Program-made: the position numbers and the translations under genes | Assembly: GCA_026315105.1 (NCBI GenBank) | Contig: CM048750.1 | Coordinates: forward strand, 260,019,151-260,083,150 | Source: Locusta migratoria | Taxonomy: Eukaryota; Arthropoda; Insecta; Orthoptera; Acrididae | Reading direction: 5' to 3' | DNA: 64,000 nt | In this document: in pieces, positions 12,642-23,807 of the stretch | Layout of the letters: every line of letters begins with the position of its first letter | How positions within the stretch are numbered: position 1 is the first letter of the stretch | Notes under the pieces: generated by a model | What the model was told of the DNA's origin: nothing | What the model saw: only the letters and a program-made list of their open reading frames with translations | Database searches by the model: none

Positions 12642-13026
12642 TGATGACATTGACAAATCCTGCTGATTGAAAACTTATTTGTTGTGGACAAATAAGGTGT
12701 CGATCAGCAGGATTTGTCAATGTGGTTCAATGTATTTTACTTTCAAAAATTACAAGAAAATGGTTTTTTGTTGGAATATAAAACTAATCATGATGTTTTT
12801 GGATGATTACATTGGCTTTTGGCAAATGTTTACCAAATTGACCAACATGGTATGTATATAACAGATTCTAAGAAATTTATAGATCTCTTCTTCTGTATTT
12901 AATACTGTTTTATGTATAATATAGTTGTTTTCTGTATTTTATATTTGACAATATGCCGAAACTAGTAATCATAATAAATAAAAATCGCGATCAAGACATT
13001 AGATTTATAATCTGATATGTTGAAAA
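12307..13026. repeat. Foldback palindrome, about 720 bp, containing a TA microsatellite
   Basis: The left arm (about 12307-12565) and right arm (about 12770-13026) are diverged reverse complements, for example ACCATGTTGGTCAATT and AATTGACCAACATGGT. A second inner inverted repeat sits at 12647-12722 around GACAAATCCTGCTGAT. The left arm is followed by a pure TA run (12583-12640). The right arm holds CCGAAACTAGTA, similar to the 3' half of the hammerhead-like motif elsewhere in the window, but the 5' half is lost. Confidence 0.85.
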
Positions 13027-13470
13027 ATACTTATAGATCGCCTTCCAGACAAGATGTCTAACAAAATTTACAGCTTTTGCTATGAAATACTTTTCCTTCG
13101 CTCAGTGAAGATTTTACATTATTTATATTTTACACTACACATTTCGAGAACTGGTTCCCATTTTGAAGTGCGTTATCTGTATGCCTTGCCATTTTTTCAT
13201 GATGTTTTCCACGTATGAGATGCTGCATTGTTGGTATTTACTGTAACGTAGAAAACCAAGCGCACTTGTTATGAATTATATATGCACACATAAATTTACC
13301 AAGATAGATCATCATTTTAAAACTGCGCACGGTTTTAGGCAATACAATGAGAGCAACATAACAGTGAAAAACACAAGGAATGCGCTTGAAAGTGAAAATA
13401 GTTTTCTGAAACACGACGTGCAAAATATGAGGCTGAGGAGCTGCAAACGGAGGTAGACATGCCAGTACTG
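13027..13470. other. Unassigned sequence
   Basis: The 132-aa minus ORF at 13238-13636 runs into the MITE-like repeat at 13475 and has no recognised motif. Confidence 0.3.
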
Positions 13471-13769
13471 CGTGTACAAGCCTGAAAATTGCTCTACTGC
13501 TCAACTGACTCCACCTGCAAATTTGAACACTCGTCCGATCGTTCAAGAAAGAATTTTTGTAGCAGCGTTTGCATGCTGCAATGACGCTCTTGACCTGTGA
13601 CTTTATTTGGTTCCTTAAACTGGCTGCAACCCACAAGACAGATGTGTCGTAGTGGTAGAGAAATACCCCTACACATCGTGCAGAACTGGCTTGTCTACCT
13701 CACTTTGCGACTTAAATTATTTCGTCAAGTAGGCTCAACCACAGAAATCGTGTAAAAACATTAAAATAT

Positions 13770-13802
13770 GGCGCGTTTCAAGGGTCAAGCCCTCATCATC
13801 AG
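13770..13802 (-). ncRNA. Hammerhead-ribozyme-like core, left arm
   Basis: On the minus strand it reads CTGATGA, a stem-loop, then GAAACGCGCC. The cleavage triplet would be GCC rather than the NUH rule, so this copy is probably inactive. It mirrors the copy at 14048-14080. Confidence 0.4.
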
Positions 13803-14047
13803 ATAATCTGTACAAGAATCTTAAAACCTGAGACAATAAAAATCTAAAACGGAATAAAAGAAAACGTGGTTATTTCTCTTGTAACCGTGTCTAAGCAGAA
13901 AGGTCCTCAGAATACTGTGCTTCGTCAAGATTCAGTATGCTGAGAACCTTTCTGCGTAGACAGGGTTACAAGGGAAGTAACCACGTTTTCTTTTATTACG
14001 TTTTAGATTTTTATTGTCTCAGGTTTTAAGATTCTTGTACAGATTAT

Positions 14048-14080
14048 CTGATGATGAGGACTTGACCCTTGAAACGCGTC
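14048..14080 (+). ncRNA. Hammerhead-ribozyme-like core, right arm
   Basis: CTGATGA (14048-14054) and GAAA (14071-14074) match the conserved core, with a short stem II between (GAGG with CCTT). The sequence ACGCGUC (14074-14080) could form a two-pair stem III ending in the cleavable triplet GUC. A stem I of AUUAU with AUAUU plus one mismatch is possible. One extra base (T at 14055) sits before stem II, which departs from the canonical core. Activity is not shown. Confidence 0.5.
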
Positions 14081-14214
14081 ATATTTTAGTGTTTTTACAC
14101 GATTTCTGTGGTTGAGCCTACTTGACAAAATAATTAAGTAATACAACCGCGACCTCACATTCATTATGGATATAATTAAGACTTTGCGACTTATTTCCTG
14201 ACTCACTCTCATAT

Positions 14215-15285
14215 AGATATAAATAAAATTCGCACGCTTTTCGCCTACGGTTTCTAATGGATTAAGTAAGTTATAAGCTCTTGCCGCAATGTAAATTCCT
14301 CCATTATCTTTGAGATCGTTGCGATTTGTAAGCTTAAAGGCGAGACGAAGTAAATTAAGTATTACAGGGTTAGTTAAGAATTTTAACAGGCAAATGTGAT
14401 GCTGCTGTCCAAAGGAATACAATTAAATCCTTCATCCTCGCAATATGATCTTATTTAATTTAAATGCAATAAAATACGTCGGTTAGATTTCTTGTGCGGT
14501 AAACAGCTAGAGGAATTTTATGTGAACGTTGGTTGATGTAGAAGGTGGTTTACGTTTTATGTCTACCGGCAGAGAGATGGATAGCAGCCAAGATTCTGTA
14601 TGCACGCGGTAATACTATAATAAGTGTTCTTCTTTATAGCGCTGCAGCTAGAAAAGTAATAATGGTACCTATCTAGCGGGCAATAAAAGGACGCATTACA
14701 ACCTGCTTCATAGCTTCTACGTACTGCGTACTGAAGCATTACTCCACATATTGTTCTAGTACAGTACGAGTAAGACGGCTTCAAGGCAAAACGTCACCTT
14801 CACTGTAATTTCAATTGTTCTCGAATAACATCAGAGTCCGTCGGACGAGCGTCTTCTACGAACGTCTCTATTGTCATTCGATATCGTAAAGAGAGTGAAA
14901 CAGGTCTGAAACCGCCTTCATCTTGAAAGCTATGCTGTTATCACGATCCCCTCTAGTTCTGTAAAAATCGTAGCCCCCTATAGCTAAGTTTCAAACTTCT
15001 GATTACTTTACGAAGAATTTAAAATGTAAAAAAGGCTTATAGCGTCTTTGTGGTCGAAGACGCCAAATTTTAATTATGTTGATTTTATTCATTAGTGATT
15101 TGGTGAGGATTAGAAAAAACCTTTATTGTTAAAGTCATATGAACGGGGAACTCTTGACAATGCAACACTTTGGCCATGCCCGAAAATAATAAATGCATGA
15201 GCTGTAATAATTACATTACAAATTTCATCATCTCCAATTATTGTTCCTGGTTGTGTTGGCGGGAATATTGTCCCTTAATCCATAG
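14215..15285. other. Unassigned AT-rich sequence
   Basis: Nothing recognised. The minus ORF at 14003-14422 overlaps the palindrome and is a chance frame. Confidence 0.35.
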
Positions 15286-15299
15286 TTTGACCTTGGAAG

Positions 15300-15492
15300 C
15301 TGGCCGCGGTGGCCGAGGAGACTGAGGCGCTTCAGTCACGGTCTGCACGGCCACTACGGTCGGGGGTTTGAATCCCCCCTCGGGCATGGATATTTGTGCC
15401 GTCTGTAGTATAAGGTAGTTCATAAGTAGTTTGTAAGTTTAGGGACTGATGATCCCTCGTTCAGTCCCATAAGCTTAACAAACATTTGAACA
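15300..15492 (+). mobile_element. tRNA-derived SINE, family 1
   Basis: Plus orientation: A box TGGCCGAGGAG and B box GGTTTGAATCC (one change). The target duplication TTTGACCTTGGAAG (14 bases) lies at 15286-15299 and 15493-15506. Confidence 0.94.
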
Positions 15493-15773
15493 TTTGACCT
15501 TGGAAGTTACTGATGGTTATGGTGAAAGCAAACTTAACGGCCAGTTATCGATTCTTAAGTGCGAAAGATAAAAGATAATTCCGCATCGAAGCGACAAATT
15601 GTTTTCCTTTCATTGTTCTGTGCGGGGGGGGGGGGGGGAAGACCGCACTGGGTAAGTCGCAAAGTACTCTCACTCTTAAATAACAATTTACTTATTATAT
15701 AAAATCATTACTTAAGATTGACTCATAATGAGTGGATTATGACAGCTTTTTAAGTTTTTTTATTATTTTTTAA

Positions 15774-15776
15774 ATA

Positions 15777-15830
<54 letters not shown>
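15774..15830. repeat. TA microsatellite
   Basis: Nearly pure TA run with one TG interruption at the left. Confidence 0.97.
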
Positions 15831-15834
<4 letters not shown>

Positions 15835-16002
15835 AGACCCCTAGCTTTCTTTATCAAAACACTTCATCCAACTAAATTCGTTTTAATTGTTGACTGCAGT
15901 TTCCATTCTCACGTCGGTAAATAATAATAATTGTTTCTAAATTCTATCTCAACTATTTGTTTTACTAAACGCTCATGTCTTAGTCGTCGAATGGCCAGTT
16001 GG

Positions 16003-16199
16003 GCCGTGGTGGCGTAGCTGAGCGGTCTAAGGCGCCTTGCTGAAGAGCGAGCGGTTGCTCGCCGTTAGAGGTTCGAGTCCCCCCTAGGGCGCGCGCGCGC
16101 GTTTGTGTGCGTGTGTAGCCCTTAGATTAGTTTAAGTAGTTTGTAATCCTAGGGACTAATAATCAGAATCCCCTAGTTTTACAAACATTTGATTGTTTC
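16003..16199 (+). mobile_element. tRNA-derived SINE, family 2
   Basis: The head is a different tRNA-like sequence (A box TAGCTGAGCGG; B box GGTTCGAGTCC), but the tail resembles family 1 (TTTACAAACATTTGA). A GC/GT run (16089-16118) follows the B box. The target duplication GGCCAGTTGG is at 15993-16002 and 16200-16209. Confidence 0.9.
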
Positions 16200-16990
16200 G
16201 GCCAGTTGGCTTTATGTTCTGTCAGGCTGGCCTATCTACGAGGCTGATATTTTAAGCCCTGCTGATATGAAAAGGTTCATGTCTGCTTTCAGGTAACAGA
16301 TCATCAAAATGCTCAAAATAAAATTCATAACAGGCGTGTATAGAAAATTTCCACACTGCTGAAAAGTATGAATGGAATAGTACAAGCGCTTAAAAACATT
16401 AACATGTATTCGCTCGAAAATATATATACAAACAAAAAACAAAACAATATTCAGAAAGCAATACGCACCTTTTGATATACATCGGTAGCCCATATCGGCC
16501 AGCCTGTTTACCTTTAATTTACTTAAATTGCTAGTATTTAACTAGCATATATTTTTATAAACTAACTTAATGTTATTTCATATGACATGGGCGTAATGTG
16601 CTCTATGAAATCTAGGAAGTGTAATTATTTAAAAGTAACTTGTGGGGCTGCATATATCTTTATACAGTAAATTTTTATTCACCTTGATGAAATTTTGTAG
16701 ACTTGACCCGCCGTGCTGAGTTTTCAGCTAGTAGTAATTGTCACTCTGTAGCAGGTGCGCAGTTTTCAATACAGTTCATTATCACACTCCGCAGAGTCCC
16801 CTTACGCTACGTAAGCTCTAATGCTCTAGCCACGAGTTTCTCACTGCTGAGCTCCCGAGAAGCTGCCAAGGTCACGAGGAACGAGCTAGTTCGATGCACG
16901 TGACCGCATATACTGCCGCTGCTAGTTCATTATTTCCATTTGAAAACGTCACCGTTATGTATAGGAAACATAGCTGAACTCCAGTGCGGA
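16200..16990. other. Unassigned sequence
   Basis: No recognised repeat. The short ORFs at 16236-16493 (minus) and 16703-16903 (plus) have no motif. Confidence 0.35.
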
Positions 16991-17472
16991 TATACGAGTT
17001 TTGGAACTTAAATAGTGGCAACACTGCTGTGGAGACACTGTGCAGTGCAATCTCCTATTATCGCTGGCAACACACTTTTGTCATACCTACCTTACCTCCG
17101 AGCAATTGGACTCGTCCGTTCCAAACCAGCGGCGTGTACACAATCGAAGGAAACACAGTCACTTGTGGGCGAGCGGTCAAACGTAACGTTGTCACTATGT
17201 TTACGAAACAGGAATACGGCAGATCGTTAAGGCACAGTATTACTATTCGTTTTTGGAGCATCACCTGCGACCAGCTTTGCGAAAGATGCGGGAGCACTTT
17301 CTGAGCAACCCACCCATTATTTTGCCGACAATGCGCGGACGCATACAGCGAAAGCTGTGGGAAGTACTGTACCATACACCATACTCCGCGGACTTAAGTC
17401 CTTGTGACTTTGATTTGATTCTGAAGATGGAGGAACCACTTCGTGGCATTCGCTTCAGAACTGTTGTTCTTT
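16991..17472 (+). mobile_element. Mariner remnant, copy 2, internally deleted and 3' truncated
   Basis: It starts with the mariner terminus GAGTTTTGGAACTTAAATAG. As in copy 1, the leader is joined directly to the C-terminal transposase part: LEHHLRPALRKM, then LWEVLYHTPYSADLSPCDFD and LILKMEEPLRGIRFRTV. The catalytic DNARSH is damaged by a one-base loss (reads TMRGRIQRK). The last part of the gene and the right terminus are missing. The junction of the internal deletion lies close to that of copy 1, so both may descend from one deleted source. Confidence 0.85.
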
Positions 17473-17516
17473 TTCGGGGCGATGCCCATCATCAGAGAAT
17501 CTAGATAAAATGCAAA

Positions 17517-17718
17517 GCCGGCCGCGGTGGCCGAGGGGACTGAGGCGCTCCAGTCACGGTCTGCACGGCCACTACGGTCGGGGGTTCGAATCCCCCCTCG
17601 GGCATGGATATTTGTGCCGTCCTTAGAATTAGCTAGTTCATAAGTAGTTTGTAAGTTAGGGACTGATGACCCCGTAGTTAAGTCCCATAAGCTATACAAA
17701 CATTTGAACATTTTTTTA
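17517..17718 (+). mobile_element. tRNA-derived SINE, family 1
   Basis: Intact A box (TGGCCGAGGGG) and B box (GGTTCGAATCC), with target duplication AAAATGCAAA at 17507-17516 and 17719-17728. The tail ends in a T/A run. Confidence 0.94.
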
Positions 17719-17728
17719 AAAATGCAAA

Positions 17729-18229
17729 ATTCAAACAAATTACAAGTGTTGAACATGGTTTTCTTTAAAAAAATGTAAAAGTGAAACAGGAACAACCAGG
17801 ATTTTAACATAGCTCTGGTCATAAATAAGATTAAAAAGAGGCGTTATAGCCCATGTGTAAACTTTACCACTCAACATAAAGTACAGAGTACAACTTTAAA
17901 CCTGACAAGTTGTTTACGTATGCAGTAAGTGCGTCAATGGCAAACAGGAAAACAACTGTGTCAGAGGGCAGCATCACACGTTCTGGTTACCATTACTTCA
18001 AGAAATGATATTATCTCGGAATACTATCAAAAGATGGTACGATATATTTAAGTTAATACAGTTTTGAAAGAGTAAGAAATCTGTATGACACACGAAATAC
18101 AAAAGTATTCAGGTGAACAAATCATAGAACCACAATTTAATTTAACAAAGTGTATTAACTAGAAACATACTGAAGAATTCGAAAAACCATATACGGCTTC
18201 CTATGATTATTTCCATTGATTACCAGATC
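17729..18229. other. Unassigned AT-rich sequence
   Basis: Nothing recognised. The 142-aa minus ORF at 17394-17822 crosses the SINE and is a chance frame. Confidence 0.35.
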
Positions 18230-18720
18230 CCGTTCCTTTTGAAAGCTTACATATAACTCAATATCTTATAAAATGTCGAAACCGGTTCATGGTTAGCAAA
18301 ATGCAGAGCAGACATCTATCGTCAATAGTTTTTAAATAGTGTTGGCATTCCCGCAAATGTTCACTCAAGGCACCAGTGTGTCTGTTCATGTAATCTAATA
18401 CGAAATTCTCTCTCTCGGTCTGTCCCATATAGAATTTTTGTCACGCACTACCTACGGAGAATATTGTATACTACCGCCCTATAAAATTTATCTGGATATG
18501 CCCTTAATAACGTTCTCAACTTATTCTTAATACGAAAACCAACTTTGACGTTTACCTTACGAACATCATTCGCGATCTTGTCTGATACTTCACCAAAATA
18601 CGTTAATGGACTGTTTCTTATAGTTTCTCCTAGTACTGCCAGCTCTTTTCTAACCTTTACTTTAATATTTCTCCAATTTGTAAGAATAATGATTGTTTTT
18701 AACAATAGTTCTACTTAATT
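18230..18720 (-). pseudogene. Penelope-like element C-terminal remnant (GIY-YIG-like)
   Basis: Minus ORF 18448-18705 includes KVGFRIKNKLRTLLRAYPDK, resembling the stretch that precedes the GIY-YIG nuclease in Penelope-like reverse transcriptases. The ORF then reads VVYNI and stops. In neighbouring frames of the following bases FYMGQTERE, EFRIRLHEQ and HTGALSEHLRECQH can be read, which match the YIGQT, R-x-EH and alternating S-A-x-x-EH spacing of that nuclease. At least two frameshifts and a stop break it. The reverse transcriptase proper is absent. Recognition rests on short motifs only. Confidence 0.5.
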
Positions 18721-20760
18721 AAAGAAATATTTGTTATATTTTTCCTTTTCAATTCTCAGTAAATTGTCAAAAGCTATGACTGATCAGAAAAATATATAAA
18801 AAGTTGAGAATATTACCAATTCCATAACCTAAGGTACAATATATTCATGAATCTATACCTATTAAGACGTTTTGCAAATGTAATTTTTTAAGTATTTGAA
18901 ACCACGGGGAAATATCAATGCATAAATGCGTCAAAATTTCAATAAAATCGCTCAAAAACTTTCCGAGATTTTCGATTAAGAACATTTCCATTTATATGTT
19001 CGCTTGTTTTTAATAGCAGATCTCTGAAAGTTATTGACCTACTGATTTAAAAGTTTCACAAAACGTTGCATTGTAATAAGGACACTGCAACGCATACTGA
19101 ATACCGCCAGTTCATAACAAGTATAGTCGACGAGATTTAGGAAGAGCTACGACCTGCGCGTAAGGGGAAGGGAACGGCCACAGGTGGGGAGGCGCTCGCG
19201 GGAGGGAGGGTGGGCAGCGGCAGTGCTGTCCTCCCTAAAGATATTAGCCCGGGGCCAGCTCGAGGCACGTGCGAAAAGTGCGGGGCGGCGACGCAGCGGC
19301 AGGCGGGCAAGGCGAGGGAGGGAAGCCGGCGGTAATTTCGTCACAACTCATATCTTTGTTTTGAGAGTATCCATTGTCCAGTTTATGTGGTCGCTGACTA
19401 TGGAAGCTATATTTTCAATTCTTGCCTTTATTTTTAGAAGAACCATTCGAGCCATTGCCCCATTCTTTAGAATGGAATAATACACAATTCGTGTTGACAA
19501 TTTGCCGATCGAGTCAAGGCTGATCAGACGCAATTTCATTATCAAAAAAACTTGGGAAAAGAGGAGCGTCACAATTTGTACTAACTCGCTGTTATAGGCT
19601 ATAAATTACATTGGTGAAATATGGAAAACTTTGTATGTACAGTTCAATTACACTTGTCAGATGCGAAGAGTAAATTATCTGAAAAATGTTACCTTTTAAT
19701 TTTTAGTTCAGCTTCCCACTGGCAGATTTACTTTCTACATTCCCACTCTTTGGAATTGGATTTTAAGAACGAGCCTATTCAGATCCTAAAATAGTATTAC
19801 GAAAAGATTCAAAATTCAACAAGTGGCATCGCATTTCAAAGTAATTATGAACTCGGCCTTTATTAAAGCAACAATAAATCAGTTGTATGTCTCTTATAAA
19901 GTATGACCTAATGTAAAACCATAGCAGATCATTGTCAGTTTAAATCGTTCGCCACTTTTATACTCGTTTTCGTGTTATGGATAATTAACACATAACGAAG
20001 AACCGACACACGTGGCCAGCAATTCATTTTCTCTGTGGTGTAGATTGTACTTCGTCACGCTACGCCCAACATCCGCCGGCATCGAAGGCTGGCGATTATG
20101 CGTTATGAAACTAAAAACTTGCGCGACATGAAAACTAGACATTTCCTTTTCTTCGTAAACAAACCAAAGCTTGTAAGGAAAAAATTAGCTGATAAAACGA
20201 TGTGGGGTGCTCTTATATACCGTCCAAATTTTTTACAACTAGAAAATCGGAAAGTGCATTTTCCTCCTTTTTCGGCTCCCTGGACAGCCTAACGAAGCAC
20301 AGACTACTCGATGTTTTCGGACTGTAGTGAAACGCGCGAAACGAACTGTACGGCGATCACTGCAGGTATGCGCCCGCACCTTCCCCCACTACACAAAACC
20401 GGCGCAGGGCCACTGCGCATCCTGACGTCGTAGCTCACGCTACATCTCGTCGACTATAGAAGCTTGAAGTGGTTCTTGCTATATGGCCACGGAGCGACCC
20501 CTGTGACCCGGCAACCCTCATGACACAGTGGTGCGCCGGGAAACATACTCAACAGGCGAACACGCTGCTCCGTATCCTAGCAACCCAGAAACGTGTCGCG
20601 GTACACTCGAAGTAAACATCAACACAGACAAGCCTAATAAGCACTACGTTTTGCAGTGAGGACCTGCTGCTTCGGAGAGCGCCAACAGACCGAACCCTGC
20701 CTCGATGTAGCCATGGCCCACAGCCGGCTCTGAGGCCAGTACGCCTTCCTCCAAGTGCAG
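18721..20760. other. Unassigned sequence with GC-rich patches at 19150-19335 and 20370-20760
   Basis: No element recognised. The purine-rich GC patch at 19170-19330 gives overlapping arginine-rich ORFs that look like composition artefacts. Confidence 0.3.
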
Positions 20761-20834
20761 CTCATATGTTCAAATGTGTGTGAGGTCTTATGCTATCAAA
20801 CGTGCAGGGGAGTCCTCTGCAGTCGGGCTGGTCA

Positions 20835-20935
20835 CTGTGCCCTTGGCGGCGGAGTGGTCAACACCTCTGCCTAGTAAGCAGGAGTTCCCAGGTTCGAATC
20901 CCCGCCGCGCACAAATTTTCATTCGCCGCACTTCG
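20835..20935 (+). repeat. tRNA-like repeat (SINE-head type)
   Basis: Contains an A-box-like GGCGGAGTGGTCAA region and a perfect B box (GGTTCGAATCC at 20891-20901), with a CCTAGTAAG anticodon-loop-like segment. ACAAATTTTCATTC follows, like the tails at 21460 and 29235. The cloverleaf is imperfect, so a functional tRNA is unlikely. Confidence 0.55.
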
Positions 20936-21039
20936 GTATTTCATCTAAACCTAGTACAGTGAAGCCATTAATGATTACAAATTGCGAAAAATTTCATTTA
21001 GACATTTGAAATGTTCATTTGAAATGGAACGACCATCTA

Positions 21040-21266
21040 CGAGGGGTGTTCAAGGAAGGAAACGATACTGTGGGTATAATTGCTGTATTCAAAAGTAATC
21101 GCCAGAGGCCTGAGCACAATTATCCCATTCGTTAACAAGCCGGAGATTTCCTGTTTCGAGAATTGCTGTGGCTGAGACAGGAGCCAGTCTCTAATGTGTC
21201 GTTCAGTTCTTCGACCGATTTGAAATGCTTCCCTTTGAGATGATTTTTTTTTTTTTTTATTTTATT

Positions 21267-21299
<33 letters not shown>

Positions 21300-22010
21300 G
21301 AACCAAACAGGTGGACATTAATGATAAATCTGAAGCATTGAATTAAAATTTGTGATGCGACCGGGAATCGAACCCGTACCTCCATGCTTACTAGGCAGAG
21401 GTCTTACCGCTAGACCATCGCATCACTAGCGATTAACGAGGTCCGGGTTCGATTCCCGGTCACATCACAAATTTTAATTCAATGCCTCAGATTTATCATT
21501 AATGTCTTTGACATATTCGAGATGAAAATCCGTCTCAGGGATTGTATATTTGTATTTTAAACAGATGGCAGTCACAGTGCGACATGTCCGGGCTGTAGGG
21601 CGGATGCTCAAGCTGTTCCCACTTGAACTTGGCCAGTACACTTTGTGTGACCCTGGAGACGTGGGGGGACGCACGTTATCATGGATCAGAATCAGTCTCT
21701 CCATGAGCAGCCCAGGCTGTTAGCTCTTGATGGACTTGGATAGCCTACGGAGTGTCTCACAGTACACGTCACTGTTAATATTTTTTTTTTTTTCGTGCTC
21801 GCGGAATTCGATGAATATCTGACCTCAGGCGTCGAAAAAGGCGATAAGCATCACCTTGCCTGCTGAGGGAACAGCCTTGAATTTTTAGATGGAGGTGACG
21901 ATGTACATGCTTCATGTCACTGGATGTCGCACGACGTTATCCCAAATCTGGTTATCCCTTTCATACTCAAGGTTATAGGTGATGTGACATTAATATAGAG
22001 AGGGCTGTTT
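21040..22010 (-). mobile_element. Decayed mariner-type element interrupted by an inverted tRNA-SINE pair
   Basis: Read on the minus strand, LLMERLILIHDNVRPPTS (21650-21710) matches the catalytic HDNARPH segment of mariner transposases. It is followed after a frameshift by a YSPDMSHCD-like reading and FKIQIQSLRRIF. Upstream, IAFFDA- and IFIEFREHEK-like readings fit the part after the first aspartate. The C-terminal region appears at 21050-21245, beyond the repeat pair at 21247-21507. Many stops; inactive. Confidence 0.65.
21247..21507. mobile_element. Head-to-head tRNA-derived SINE pair (inverted)
   Basis: The minus copy has a poly-T tract at 21247-21297 (its poly-A tail), a conserved tail, and a tRNA-like head with B box GGTTCGATTCC and A box TGGTCTAGCGG. 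A second, partial copy follows in plus orientation. The arms 21314-21382 and 21439-21506 are near-exact reverse complements, so a transcript through both could form a hairpin. The pair sits inside the mariner-type remnant. Confidence 0.75.
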
Positions 22011-22036
22011 AAGATACAAAGTACATACAGGAATTC

Positions 22037-22038
<2 letters not shown>

Positions 22039-22079
<41 letters not shown>
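22039..22079. repeat. Poly-A tract
   Basis: About 41 consecutive A. It may be the tail of an unrecognised retroposed sequence in plus orientation. Confidence 0.95.
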
Positions 22080-22084
<5 letters not shown>

Positions 22085-22390
22085 AAAATTTTGTACCCAC
22101 ACAATTGTCTGTATTGTGCTTTTACTACAAATATTTATGATCTGCACCATCTTACAGTAACATACCGTTGAAAGAAATGACATAATAACACCAGAGAATC
22201 ATATAATATCAACTTGCTGTCGCATAGCTTCTCATGTGAAAACAAGGATATCAACACCTTGTCAACAACTCTTTCTTGTCGTCATTGTAAGTGCACTGGA
22301 GGTCTGCCTACTGCTGGCACCACAGTGTAGAAATATGAAACTAAAACACGTTGCGCACATTACCACAGTCCATCCACGATTGTGTCTTGC

Positions 22391-22590
22391 GCCGGCCGCG
22401 GTGGCCGAGGGGACTGAGGCGCTACAGTCACGGTCTGCACGGCCACTACGGTCGGGGGTTCGAATCCCCCCTCGGGCATGGATATTTGTGCCGTCCTAGT
22501 TCGTAAGTAGTTCATAAGTAGTTTGTAAGTTTAGGGACTGATGACCCCGTAGTTAAGTCCCATAACCTTTACAAACATTTGAACATTTTT
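22391..22590 (+). mobile_element. tRNA-derived SINE, family 1
   Basis: Nearly consensus-like copy with intact A and B boxes. The exact duplication TTGTGTCTTGC occurs at 22380-22390 and 22590-22600. Confidence 0.95.
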
Positions 22591-22777
22591 TGTGTCTTGC
22601 AGGCCGAAATTCCTAGCGTGAATCACAAAGAAATAAAGCGAGCAAATCCAGAACCGCACAGCTGTGCGTGCTGGGCCTCAAAGAGGTATGCAAATTTCAA
22701 TCGGTTAAGACGTAAATCATGGGTAAGGTGGACTGAGAGTCACTGGAAAAATCATCAGGAAGTGCAGACCGTCAACA

Positions 22778-23395
22778 TCTACATAGATACTCTGCAAATC
22801 ACATTTAAGTGCCTGGCAGAGGGTTCATTAACCACTTTCATAACTTTTCTCTACCATTCCATTCTCTAATAATGCGCGGAAAAAAAGAACACCTAAATCG
22901 TTCCGTTTTCGATCTGATTTCTCTTATTTTATTGGGATGGTCATGTCTCCCTATATAGGTGGGTGCTAGCAAGATATTTTCACATTCAGAAGTAAAAGTC
23001 GGTGACTGAAATTTCATAAATAGATCTCGCCGCAACGAATAACGTGTTTCTTTTAATTATTTCCACCTCAAAGCGTGCAACATTTCCATGATGCTTTCCT
23101 CCCTGTAACGCGATAAAACAAAACGAGCTGCCCTTCTCTGAACCTTCTCAACGTCTTTCGTCAGTCCCATCTGGTGAGAGTCCCACACTGGGTAACAGTA
23201 TTCCAGGAAAGGACGCACAAGTGTGATGTAGGCAGTCTGGTGGAGCTGTTGCATTTTGGAAGCGTTCTGCAAATAAAACGTAACCTTTGGTTCGCCTTCC
23301 CTACAATATTTTTGTGTGTTCTCTCCAGAGGAAGTATGTAACAGAATTCCTGTTCGGCCAGCGCTTGAGTGTTGCTCATCAGTGTGAGATCTGTA
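22778..23395 (-). pseudogene. LINE family B, 3' end of a reverse-transcriptase ORF
   Basis: The element runs right to left and ends at CATCTACATAGATACTCTGC, the same 3' end as the copies at 47430 and 62262. Readable parts are NIVGKANQRLRFICRTL, LVRPFLEYCYPVWDS, KVQRRAARFVLSRYREES, then PTYIGRHDHPNKIREIR and REWNG. These are typical of the region after the RT domain in CR1/Jockey-group non-LTR elements. A stop at about 23037 and a frameshift near 23270 break it. The RT core lies outside this 5'-truncated copy. Confidence 0.85.
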
Positions 23396-23403
23396 GGGTT
23401 AAT

Positions 23404-23718
23404 TGAAGAAGTGGAGAAGATCCAACGGAGTACAGTACGCTTCGTTATGGGCTCATTAAGTAAGCGCGAAAGCGTCATAGAGATGATTAGAAAACTGCAG
23501 TAGCAGACTCTGCAAGAGAGAAGTTCTGTATCGCAGTACGTGTTTCTGTCGAAGTTCTGAGAACCTACGCTTCATGAAGAGTCAACCAGTATATTGCTTC
23601 CTCGTACGTATATCGCGCGAGGCGACCACAAGGATAAGATCAGAGAGACTGGGGTCCACACGGAGGCATATAGGCAATCATTTTTTCCGCGAACCGCACG
23701 AGACTGGAATAGGAGGAC
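23404..23718 (+). pseudogene. CR1/Jockey-group LINE fragment, C-terminal part
   Basis: Plus-strand readings with stops include VEKIQRSTVRFVMGSL, ESTSILLPRTYIARGDHKDK and TEAYRQSFFPRTARDWNRR, parallel to the C terminus of the LINE at 63172. It lies tail to tail with the family B fragment and is followed at once by a palindrome. Confidence 0.75.
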
Positions 23719-23773
23719 TTAAGGAACTGAGGCACCAACAGCCGTAAGTATAATGAAATATTTATTCAATTGC

Positions 23774-23807
23774 AACCAGTTTCGGCATTACACTATGCCA
23801 TCTTCAG
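23774..23807 (-). ncRNA. Hammerhead-ribozyme-like core, left arm
   Basis: On the minus strand: CTGAAGA, one extra T, stem II GGCAT/ATGCC, then GAAAC, two bases and GUU. The core letters agree with CUGANGA and GAAA and the triplet fits NUH. Stem I pairing is weak. Confidence 0.45.

Larger units (their letters stand above)
13711..14137. repeat. Foldback palindrome with a hammerhead-like motif in each arm
   Basis: The left arm (13711-about 13910) and right arm (about 13937-14137) are reverse complements with high identity. Both start and end around GTCAAGTAGGCTCAACCACA. Each arm carries the motif annotated at 13770-13802 and 14048-14080. There is no coding content. Confidence 0.9.
13475..14210 (+). 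mobile_element. MITE-like repeat copy, split by a palindrome
   Basis: The stretch 13475-13712 is clearly related to 28140-28420, sharing TTGAACACTCGTCCGATCGTTC and ACTTTATTTGGTTCCT among others. After the palindrome at 13711-14137, a terminus-like sequence (GCGACTTATTTCCTGACTCA) follows at 14187-14206, resembling the ends of the 28112 copy. This suggests the palindrome landed in, or replaced part of, this copy. Confidence 0.6.

Noticed and set aside
12961..12990. Further hammerhead copy at CCGAAACTAGTA
   Set aside because: Only the GAAAC-NN-GUA half is present; no CUGANGA or stem II can be found upstream.
17394..17822. 142-aa minus ORF containing GGIRTPDRSGRADRDWSAS
   Set aside because: It crosses SINE and mariner sequence; the middle is the SINE head translated.
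18277..18300. Further hammerhead copy at GTCGAAACCGGTTC
   Set aside because: No CUGANGA element upstream, and it lies on the strand opposite to the Penelope-like remnant.
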